From Bromus sterilis (Eukaryota > Streptophyta > Magnoliopsida > Poales > Poaceae): 64,000 bases of DNA. Below the pieces are notes generated by a model. That model did no database searches. It was not told the origin of the DNA and saw nothing but the letters and a program-made list of their open reading frames with translations. Positions 45,251 through 53,248 of the stretch are shown here, piece after piece; position 1 is the stretch's first letter, and every line of letters begins with the position of its first letter. The stretch covers positions 172,797,501 through 172,861,500 of the forward strand of contig OX465601.1 in NCBI GenBank assembly GCA_950022295.1, written 5' to 3'. A program made the position numbers and the translations under genes.

Positions 45251-48200
45251 AAACTCTCATATCACACACCCATACACACATACACACACAAATATTTTCA
45301 TTGATGCAAAGAACAATTTTTTACTCACATCTCATGCATCCACGTACCTAGCTAGCTAGCTAGTAATTAATTAAGAGAGAGAGAGAGAGAAAGTGTATAC
45401 CTTTTGTTAAAATATCACACTTGGGAGAAGCTTGCACTAGCTAGTGAGGGGAAGGAGACAAAGGTGAGATAGAGAGATAGCTAGATGCATTTATGTCAGA
45501 ACCCTAAATTAGGTTTGTGTTTATCCTAGCTTGCATTTTTGCATCTTGAAAAAAAATTGCAAAAGAAAAAGAAATGGGGAAAAGAAAAGCCCTAAATGAA
45601 TTAAATAAAAAGGCCAGAAATAAATCTTTTTCCAAAATTCTTTTGGATGTGTTGAAAAATCCTAAAAATGAGTGTGATCATTTTAAAAGTGATTTGGGAT
45701 TAATCCCATGCTCATAGATTTTTCAAAAATCCAAATAGTGGCTTGGAAATTAAATCAAATGCCTATTTGAATTGAGATTCAAATAATTTGAATTTCAAAA
45801 ATTCCCAAAACTTGGGGTTGACTAATACTAAGTCACCTAGAGTTTATAAAATTAATTGTGGGTTTTTATAAAATGCCCTAGTATTTATTTTTTAGGGCAA
45901 AACAAAATAACAGAAACAATAAAAAGAAAAACAGGGGAAAAGACCTTACCTTACGCCTAGGGCAAAGGCCCATCTGGCCCAGCCCACCTTAGCCGCCTTC
46001 TCTTCTTCCTCTCTGCCAGGAGGAGAGACGGCCGCGCCGTGTGCCGCAGGCATGCGTGCCACCTCCTGCTCCTGGCCAGCGCAGAGCCCTCCCCTCCTCT
46101 ATCTCCTCGCGCTGGAGACGCCTGGAAGGCCCATGTTCTTTCTCCCCCTCGCGCTTCCTGTCTCTCTTCTCCCCGGCGAGTCCCGCGCTTCATAGTAACC
46201 ATAGACGGGGCGCGTCACCGTGTTTGCGCGGCCACCTAGCTCCTTCCAGCGAGCCAAGGTGTCTACGAGGATCCCCGGCGACCACCAGTTCGAGCCGCAG
46301 CTCCAATTTGAATCAAGGACCAGCAGAGCGACGACTACTTCGAGTTCCTCACCGCCGGCTATGGAACTCCGGCGCCAAATTACCTCGTCACCGCTTCTCC
46401 TCCGGTTCTGTCGAGGCCCTCCCCGCAATCAGGTGAGCACCGCGAGCCGTTTGCCCCCTTCCCCGCCTCTTCCCGTGGTCTTCTTCACCTCGCCGTCGTG
46501 GCCAGAGGCTCCGGCACCCGCCTCCGTCGTCGAAGCCGTGACCCCGAGCGCCCCCTTGAAGCCCGGCTAGCACCGGCAGACGCGCGACGACGAGAGCAAC
46601 GCGCTGGTGCTCTTATTCTTCCTCCCCGTGCCCTCAATCGTATTCCGACGTAAGCTCCGGCGAGCTACAGTGAGTTCCGGCGAGCTCCACCATTAGTGCC
46701 CTAATGACCAGCCTAATCCCCCCCAGGCCCAGTGACATGTGGGGCCAAGCCTCTAACTAAATTAGATTAAGTTAATAACCCCTGGCTTAACCCACTGACA
46801 CTGACTGGTGGGCCCCTTTTGACAGTTTTGACCAGTCAACCCCCTGACGTCATGCTGACGTTGTAATGACGCAGTAAATCTTAAATCTTTTATTAAATCA
46901 GAAAATTCCAGAAAATAAGCAAAACTTTGAAATTGAATAACTTTTAAACCGTGACTCCAAATTCAAAGTGTAATATATGAAAAATGATCAAGAGAAAATC
47001 CTCTACCCAAATTTCCAACTTTCAGCTATGTTGGAGTTGATATTAAAAAGGGATCTGTAGCATTTCGCTATTTGGCTCTTTTGTATTAAATCAAATAAAT
47101 TACTTTGATCATTCCAACTTCAACCATTTAAATGCAAAGATGATCACATGTACTTCAGAAGCATTTCACATACTTGACCAATTGGTTTATAATGAACAAA
47201 CATTAGCCAATGCAACTTGTACAAATTTGAATACCATTTGGAGTTTGAATTTGAAATTGCTTTTCAAATCAACTTCAATTAACATGTTGCAATTTAAACA
47301 TAGGTCACATCAGCACCTTGCCATGCTTTGTTTTGCATTTGGAATGTGCATTGTATTATCTTGATTGTGCTTTACTTCCAGTGCTTCGGTGATTGCTTCT
47401 TCTCGATAGAGTTGATCTCGGAGACGAGTTAAAATTCACGGCAGAAGACTAGAACCTCGTGATCGTCAGCAAGGCAAGCACCCCCCTCTTTGATCATGTC
47501 GATAAAATCCCAGTTCCCTCTCATTCTCGCAAATGCATGTTTAGGATGTCACCATGATACGTTCTACCGCTAGTTCAACCTATTCCTTTGCATGACCTAT
47601 CATTTTGTCACATTAGTAAGCAAACCACAATCCTAGCAGATGTAGGAGTTGTTTGTTATCTTGTGGCACCTGCAACTGTTACTGCTTATTGCATTGCTTA
47701 GAGTTGTTACCTGAGGCTACTTTGTTGTGAGTCGGGATGGTAGTGATCATGTGAATGATGGTGGTAACGTGTTGGTGAATCTACCCTAAACAAAGGTGAA
47801 CGATGAGAGGCTGTATAGGAGTACACAGTGGGTTGTCTCGTTGAACACTGCCTTAGGCCTGAGTTCTTGTGTTGTTATCCAAGACTAAGAGTACGACCAC
47901 ACATTGGGCTCACTGACCCCTCTCGGCCTAGTACCTCACCCCGGACCAGTCCAGGAGTCGCAAGTAGTTCGCCCTTTAACGATCTCAAGCAGGTGGAACC
48001 AAGGTAAGTGGTTGGCATAGGTTGTGGGCACGTCGAATCAAGTGATCATGATCGAGTTGAGCTTGATGGCGGTCACACAACGTTTGAGTCCGCATCGGAA
48101 AAATCGGCCGGATTCCGATTGTTTCCCAACTCAAATAGGCGATTCCCTAGGACTAGAGATGGTGCCGTGAGTGAAGTGTCGTGGAAGCATCCTCGCCGGT

Positions 48201-48282
48201 ACTCACTTGAAGGGTCCATCCCCAGGCGGTAACTGATGAGGCGTGTGTGTAGCAGTACACCCCTTCAGGGTTATTGAACTAT

Positions 48283-48320
48283 TCGAATAGCCGTGTCCGC
48301 GGTTATGGACTACTTGGAGA
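48283..48320 (+). promoter_or_regulatory. Conserved LTR block in I
   Basis: CGAATAGCCGTGTCCGCGG..ATGGACTACTTGG. Counterparts: 3203-3262 and 6518-6578 (inverted), 11285-11352, 19474-19545, 29274-29350 and 56198-56233. It is the longest stretch kept among these otherwise divergent LTRs. Confidence 0.6.
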
Positions 48321-48646
48321 CCTTTACTTGATCATAGATAACTTCAACCAGATACTTATAAAACTTGCCAATATAAGTGTGAGTGCTATGGCGTGCTTCC
48401 TCGTGGGGAAGTCGAGGAAGTATCCATAGTGGTGTTTTGGTTGAAGACTTGTTACGTGGACTCGTGTACGCTCCTTACCTCATTCTGGTATTCGTAGTAC
48501 AGGACTAGCCAAGTCAAAGCTGGCACTTCTGCAAGTGAAACCCCACCTCCCTTTGTCTTGATACATGTGCATGAGTAGTATAGTTCCTATGTAAGTCTTG
48601 CTGAGTACGACTTTGTACTCACGTTTTCTTATTCTATGTTTTAGAG

Positions 48647-48699
48647 ACGAGACCACTGACCCTTATGGTTGCCTCTACCTCGAGCTCGACGTGGACTAA
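48647..48699 (+). other. Short acidic exon-like ORF in LTR I
   Basis: After TGTTTTAGAG come two bases, then ETTDPYGCLYLELDVD and TAA (48697-48699). The hairpin GAGTAC..GTACTC lies at 48603-48620. The donor-like CAG/GTGAGC is at 46432/46433, giving a 2214-base putative intron. Confidence 0.45.
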
Positions 48700-49449
48700 G
48701 TCGTATAGTCCCAAGACAGCAGCCTGTGCCCTCTGGAGGGTCGTTGTATTTTCTTTCAGGCTTCTTAAGCCATTTGTTAAACTTGTCTTTACTAAGACAT
48801 AATTTTCTTCCATTGATGTTTGATGTACTGTTGGATCACAGCCATGTGATCTCTTCTTGTAATACAACTACTATGTCTGCTCTTTTGAGCAGAAGTTATA
48901 AAGACTGAGTTTGTAGAGTTCATGTTGTGATTACCATCTGTTCATACTAGACATGTGAGCTGCGTTTATGTTTATAACATGCATGTCTTAGTATGGGGTT
49001 CGATAGCTTAGTTGTGTTCTTGCCGGCGGTCTTTTATACACCAAGTGGCCCTTAGATGTGCGCAGCTTGGGGCATCGTGATGCAATTGTTCGTGACTCTG
49101 TCACGTGGCACACTTTGTTGTATGATTGAGCCCGCCCGAGATCCCGACTAGGTGATCGGGCTGGAGTAAGTCTATGTAAGGGTTATGATTCAATCAATAA
49201 CATGGTTGAGGCGACTTGTCTATGAGTATGGGATTCACCACCCATAAGCATTTAGACTTGTGAGCGAACAATGAGGACCCATTTCAGTTGATCATCCGGC
49301 CTGGATGGGATGCCCCTCACGTTCGATGCTTACCGAGAGTGATCTGTGCTTGGCCTTGTCTGCTTAGACAAGTGAGTACGGCTCTCGGCTCTCCATGTGA
49401 TTGCATTGTGACCAGAATTACATACGCTAACCCCGGGTCCCAACAGACT

Positions 49450-49461
49450 TGGTATCAGAGC
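49450..49461 (+). other. Primer-binding site of element I
   Basis: TGGTATCAGAGC, perfect for tRNA-Met, four bases after the LTR end. Confidence 0.88.
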
Positions 49462-49569
49462 AGGACTGTCTGTAGGATTATTAAACCCTTGGCTGATGTC
49501 GAGTCTAGCATTCTATAGTTATATAGTTACTTTGGGTATAAGGGAACAACGTAAGGCTGGGTTTGGTGG

Positions 49570-49705
49570 GGACCACCTTTACTAGTAGCGGGTCTATAGA
49601 TGCGGCGCTACTAATACAGGCATATCAATAGCGAGCGTCCATATAGCCGCTACTGCTAATTAGCAGTAGCGCCCGTCTTTAAAGGGCGCTACTGTTAAGC
49701 CTGTA
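49570..49705. repeat. Right subterminal repeats of CACTA
   Basis: Six or so copies of GTAGCG/GCTACT precede the right terminus. They are fewer than on the left. Confidence 0.7.
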
Positions 49706-49709
49706 CCAA

Positions 49710-49729
49710 TATGCTTTTTCCTAGAAGTG
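49710..49729 (-). repeat. Right terminal inverted repeat of CACTA
   Basis: The inverse reads CACTTCTAGGAAAAAGCATA. The TTA duplication follows at 49730-49732. Confidence 0.85.
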
Positions 49730-49732
49730 TTA

Positions 49733-50200
49733 CATGAAAAGCACTCGGGGGCTCGAGCGCAAACTCCCCCCGAGAGACGCTATCATCGCTCACGCGATCA
49801 CTAATTTAAAATATGCAGGGGGTCGAGCACAAACCCCCCAGGAGGCGCCACCTACAGGATCATTACGTAAAAATATTCGAGAAGACTCAACGAAGCCACG
49901 TCAATATGCGACCTGCACCGCAAGCTGACGGACAGAGCACCAAACGATTCGGGAGAAATCTGGAGGGAAGCATCAAATGCAGAAAAACCTTTAGTCTTCA
50001 CGTGATCGCCAACGATCACCTAAAGACTCAGGGGCTACTCCCAACGGGAGTGCTGTCGCACACCCGATAAACTCCGGAGCAAACAAAAGAGCGGCAAAGG
50101 AAGAAAGTCATAGCCTACGTTCGATTCTACAACTCGAACGTAGCCTCGGGGGCTACTCCCATCGGGAGCGCTGTCGCGCACCCGATAGAAAGGCCTAAGG
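49733..50200 (+). other. 3' untranslated region of T after CACTA, polypurine-like duplicates
   Basis: It holds the last 71-bp unit (49744), a degenerate unit (49818), and two copies, about 115 bp apart, of a segment GGGGGCTACTCCCA(A/T)CGGGAG(T/C)GCTGTCGC (near 50031 and 50148). Each resembles the polypurine tract and LTR-proximal sequence of Tat elements. No gene is seen. Confidence 0.6.
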
Positions 50201-50440
50201 GACTCGAAGACAGTTACGATTACAAGAACTCGAAGACAGTTCTGACTACAAGAACTTGAAGACAGCTCCAGTTACATAGACTCGAAGACAGTCGATATTT
50301 CATGGACTCGAAGACACGTCGCAAGGACTCGTAGACAGCTCATATCACAAAGGCTCGAAGATAATTCTAATTACAGATACTCGAGTACATTGGATTGAAG
50401 GCAGCTCTCTTTACTCGAAGGCAATCCTTATTACATGGAG
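50201..50440 (+). repeat. 27-bp minisatellite in 3' region of T
   Basis: About eight to nine degenerate units contain ACTCGAAGACAG followed by TTAC/TTCT-type spacers, period 26-28 bp (50201, 50229, 50256, 50280 and on). Confidence 0.8.
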
Positions 50441-50711
50441 AACTAACCCAGTTACAAAAGATACAAGCAGGCGAAAGGACTACAGTACCAACCATCCAAG
50501 GAATTACGAATTCTACATGTGTGCCCATGCTGAGATAATTGGTACTATAAGTCGAGCATCATTACAGACAAAGTATAAACTATGCCTGAGGAAACGCAGC
50601 ATTGCCTCCAATTCTAAAAAGTCGCCGGGTGCGGCCCAAGCTTCCCCCTAGAACTAGAGGAGCAAACACCACCCGAAGAACCGGCAGAAGATGAAGCCAC
50701 CGCCTCCAGTT
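50441..50711 (-). other. Downstream flank of the B3-like gene
   Basis: No gene is present. It includes a copy of the gene's acidic tail region and of the sequence around its stop codon (50604-50700 compared with 50700-50820). A poly-A signal for the antisense gene is not obvious. Confidence 0.4.
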
Positions 50712-50820
50712 CTACAAGGTCGCCTGGCGTGCCCGCTTGACAGGCGGCTTGACGTCGAGCTCCTCTTCAGAACTAGAGGAGCGAGCACCACCACCGGAGG
50801 AGTCACCTGAAGATGAAGCC
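50604..50820 (-). repeat. Tandem duplication at the 3' end of the B3-like gene
   Basis: GCCTCCA(A/G)TTCTA(A/C)AA(A/G)GTCGCC (50608, 50703) and AGAACTAGAGGAGC..GAAGATGAAGCC (50650, 50770) occur twice. The left copy lies beyond the stop codon. Confidence 0.6.
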
Positions 50821-51338
50821 GTTGAAGACGCAGGTGTAGGACTCCTCGACCTGCCGGAGCTGTCGCTGCTTGTCTCCTGCCAGTGTGGATCCATGCGGTT
50901 GCCGCTCGGGTCAAAAGCGCGAATGGTGAGAGTATCTTCACCATCAAAGCTACAACAAAGAGTATCACCATCACGCAAGTTCAGACGACGAGAGAAAGAC
51001 CTCCAGCCAGACCCAAGAAAAATCAAATGGGAGCTATCGATCTCCAACTCAATCCAAGAAGGAGACCGAGTGCTCCCATAAAGGTGAAGCAACAATCCAT
51101 TCAAATTAAGATCGGAAACAATGGAAGCAAAATCAGGGGGCAAAGGAATGCGAGAAGTGCCCCGACCAAGAACGCGCAAGAGAAAATCGTAGCGCCAAAA
51201 TCCCTCCTCCTCCGAGGAGGAGGAAGGCGCTAACGACGCACCACGACGGCCACCGCGGGAGGAGCGAGGTGTACGGCTACCGCGGCCACAGCGAGCACGG
51301 CCACGGCCAGTCATACCAACACCACACTTAGGCCCCAT
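50712..51338 (-). CDS. B3-like DNA-binding protein, antisense gene inside element T
   Basis: This is an intact 208-aa ORF, opposite in direction to its host retrotransposon. Residues 10-33 are Arg/Gly-rich (GRGRARCGRG..). An acidic Ser cluster follows (SSSSEEE at 39-45). Residues 51-147 fit a plant B3 DNA-binding domain: FLLRVL, LPPDF (66-70), WIELEI (W95), GW..F (111-115), L..GD (121-125), CSFDG and IRAFD (to 143). The C-terminus has a second SSSSEEELD (187-195) and a PVKRARQ nuclear-localisation-like motif (199-205). B3 proteins are plant nuclear transcription factors; here the target is unknown. A TATA box lies 80 bases upstream and the ATG context is good (CACATGG). The B3 call is by motif pattern only. 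Confidence 0.65.
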   Translation of the reverse strand: MGPKCGVGMTGRGRARCGRGSRTPRSSRGGRRGASLAPSSSSEEEGFWRYDFLLRVLGRGTSRIPLPPDFASIVSDLNLNGLLLHLYGSTRSPSWIELEIDSSHLIFLGSGWRSFSRRLNLRDGDTLCCSFDGEDTLTIRAFDPSGNRMDPHWQETSSDSSGRSRSPTPASSTASSSGDSSGGGARSSSSEEELDVKPPVKRARQATL

Positions 51339-51418
51339 GTGAGGAGGAGGAAGAACAAGAAGAGGAAGAGAAAGATGCGCAGAGGAAGAGTACTTCTGCT
51401 TGATGAAGAAGAGATGGC

Positions 51419-51426
51419 TATTTATA
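51419..51426 (-). promoter_or_regulatory. TATA box of the antisense B3-like gene
   Basis: The minus strand reads CTATAAATAGCC, a near-consensus plant TATA box. It is followed by a CT-rich leader (CTTCTTCATC.., TCTTCCTCTTCTTG) and the ATG 80 bases away. It points away from the host element's own promoter direction. Confidence 0.65.
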
Positions 51427-51429
51427 GCC

Positions 51430-51830
51430 CAAACCTAGGGGCACGTAGAAGCTCAGACGACGCTGGCATTAACTAAAAGACCAAGCGTGCCAAACGCTAC
51501 GAATTCCGAGACAAAGATGCCTTCACACGAGCGGCACTGTTTGCTGGACGTGTCAAATCCCGCGTGTTTTCAATGCATGCATCGGTACCTCAACGGGCGG
51601 CAGCAGCACGACACACAGGCCATCATTATGACCGTTCAAGAAGACGTGACGGTTCGCAGGAAACGCATATTTGACGATCATTCAACAAGGGCATCCTTAT
51701 CCTTCTCATGAAGAAGTAAATCAAAGAGGCAACACAAAAGGAGTTCAGCCGGCAAGGATCATCTTTTCCCTTGATTTAAATACATTCTTCAAATATATTT
51801 TACTCCCATCGGGAGCGGCCTCACCAGAGT
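51430..51830 (-). other. Upstream flank of the B3-like gene in T
   Basis: No coding frame of note is present. ACGTGTC/GACGTG-type cores occur at 51430-51660 (for example GGACGTGTCAAATC and GACGTGACGG), resembling plant ACGT regulatory elements. That reading is speculative. Confidence 0.3.
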
Positions 51831-51833
51831 TTT

Positions 51834-52060
51834 GGGTGCTCCCTCACCTAGAAGATGAAGACGTGCTCGAGTGGTCGCTCGCACCCATAGAGTCTCGGGT
51901 GCTCCCTCGCCCAAAAAATCAATCGTACTCAAGTACTTGCTCACATTAACAGAGCTTCGGGTGCTCCCTCATCTCGACACAAGACAGGCAAGCACGCACT
52001 CGCAAGATCGCACACGCCTTTAGAGACGGCCACAGAGTATCGGGTGCTCCCTCACCCTGG
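51834..52060 (+). repeat. About 62-bp repeats near the 3' end of T
   Basis: GGGTGCTCCCTC occurs at 51834, 51897, 51959 and 52042, each after AGAG(T/C)(T/A)(T/C)C-like sequence. Spacings are 63, 62 and 83. A degenerate further copy lies near 52157. Confidence 0.7.
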
Positions 52061-52731
52061 GAGAAAAAACAACATTTGAGTGAATACTCGCAGAACTCAA
52101 GCTACTTACGCACTCGAAGACATTCCGAACAACTGCTTCTTTACGTCAGTCGTCGCCAGAGCACTCGGAAGCTCCATGAGTGGCCACTAAAACAACTCAC
52201 TTGATTGTCTATTCCAAGTGGGTGCATTGCTATCCAGGCTTCGTGCCTCTATAAAAAAACAGTTATTCCTGGAACATGATACACTATGCCCAGATGCCAC
52301 ACAAGCTTAGCGTGTAGGTAAGACCCCGCTGCGCAGATCGGCCGGGCTGGGACTTGCCACAGCACGACTTCACTCCCAACCTTTTCCATGCGCTTGCATG
52401 ATAGAAAAGCCGAGCGGACACGCTCAGGCTATGAACTTTACTGGCAGCAATTGATCACTGTAAGACCTGCAGCGGCATGAATTTGCTAGACACCAGTGTT
52501 CCAAGCTCATGTTGAGGGACGTGAGCTTGATTGGGCTACAACGGTATTTTCCACTAGCGCAATTCACCAAGGCTAGACCAGTCGACTTCTTGGGCCCTTT
52601 CAGCTTAGCGTTCCCTCAGAACAGGTTTTGTCATGGCCCTAGACGGCCAGCGACCCACAGTTGTACCGTGCATACAATGATAACGCAAGGACGGACTCGA
52701 GTCCCTGCACGATTCTTCGAGTCCCCCAGGC
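52061..52731 (+). other. Rest of the 3' untranslated region of T
   Basis: No gene or clear repeat is seen beyond decayed GAGCACTCGG..GCTCC motifs. It ends ..CGAGTCCCCCAGGC before the polypurine tract. Confidence 0.4.
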
Positions 52732-52744
52732 ACTCAGGGGCTAC
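52732..52744 (+). other. Polypurine tract of element T
   Basis: ACTCAGGGGCTAC directly precedes the 3' LTR start TGACGAGGG. The CTCGGGGGCTAC form is usual in this lineage. Confidence 0.75.
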
Positions 52745-52840
52745 TGACGAGGGTATGACCCCATGACTCCTACTGGTGAGAATACCCGGTGTACCTGAAG
52801 ACAGAAGGCCCGCGGGAGTACCGCCTGGGCCTGGCCTTGG
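52745..52840 (+). repeat. 3' LTR of element T, first 96 bases
   Basis: It matches 15659-15755 with a few differences (including a 3-base gap, CCGCGGGAG against CCACAAGGAG). It is cut at GGCCTTGG/TGTGGCACC by fragment G. Confidence 0.85.
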
Positions 52841-53248
52841 TGTGGCACCCCGGCTCAGAGGACCGGAACGCCCCGTGCACCAGCCCAGAGATCAAGTCTT
52901 TTGGAACACGTCACTGCTTGATATAGAAAAAAACATATTTCTATTAATGAAGATAGGGGTACACAAGGTCTATTACAGAGCTAGCGGAGACACAGCTTGC
53001 TCCTCAGGCTAGCCTCAGCTCTACACCAAGAAGCAGAACTCTCTCTAGCAGTGGAATAACAACGGCAGCGGAACAACAACGGCGGTGATGAACTCCAATC
53101 TGCAGGGAGACTGGCTGGGACACCTCCTAGCTCGCAAACACCGGGAACATCATCCTATGCATCCAAAGCAAGGCCTGCAAGTCTGGCATGACACGCCAGG
53201 TCAGTACATTGAATGTACTTGCAAGCTCACAAGAACAAAGCACCAAGG
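52841..53248 (-). mobile_element. LTR fragment G
   Basis: It begins TGTGGCACCCCGG, which inverted gives an ..GGTGCCACA LTR end like that of D. The likely target flank is CTTGG (52836-52840). About 400 bases are present before element H interrupts at 53249. No genes. The minus orientation and Gypsy identity are inferred from the terminal sequence only. Confidence 0.5.

Larger units (their letters stand above)
45494..49557 (+). mobile_element. Truncated Gypsy element I inside CACTA
   Basis: A full 5' LTR (45494-49445, TGTCAGAACCC.. to ..GGGTCCCAACA), a perfect primer site and about 95 bases of leader are present. The leader is almost identical to that of element H up to GGGAACAACGTAAGGCT, then CACTA sequence resumes at 49558. 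gag, pol and the 3' LTR are deleted. The left flank is ATTTA; no matching duplication is visible on the right, as expected after deletion. Confidence 0.75.
35236..49729 (-). mobile_element. CACTA DNA transposon
   Basis: It starts CACTACTAGGATAAAGGC and ends, inverted, CACTTCTAGGAAAAAGC, flanked by the 3-bp duplication TTA (35233-35235, 49730-49732). The 60 bases of the last repeat unit before it plus the 11 bases after the second TTA make exactly one 71-bp unit, which proves the boundaries. Content on the minus strand: tnp2-type transposase (45090-41607), a second multi-exon gene (40042-36361) and a small gene (36015-35761). Subterminal repeats with CAGTAGCG/GCTACTG lie at both ends and in the middle. 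A truncated Gypsy LTR (I) sits between the transposase and the 3' subterminal region. It belongs to the Triticeae Jorge/Caspar-like CACTAs; the exact family is uncertain. Confidence 0.92.
15659..52840 (+). mobile_element. Tat-lineage Gypsy retrotransposon T, interrupted
   Basis: This is an LTR retrotransposon on the plus strand. The 5' LTR is at 15659-16106 and the start of the 3' LTR at 52745-52840; both begin TGACGAGGG(C/T)(G/A)TGACCCCATGAC. Order: LTR, primer site, gag remnant, protease, partial reverse transcriptase, [element D], RNase H, integrase, 71-bp repeats, [CACTA], more repeats, antisense B3-like gene, polypurine tract, 3' LTR. The RNase H (FFDGSKRQQGAG.. NNEAEYEALL) followed by this integrase is typical of the Tat/Retand branch, which has a long 3' untranslated region. 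All pol genes are broken. Its 3' LTR is interrupted at 52840 by fragment G, so the far end lies outside the window. Confidence 0.85.

Noticed and set aside
45355..45395. GCTA and GA microsatellites
   Set aside because: Short simple repeats, common in plant DNA; no further structure.
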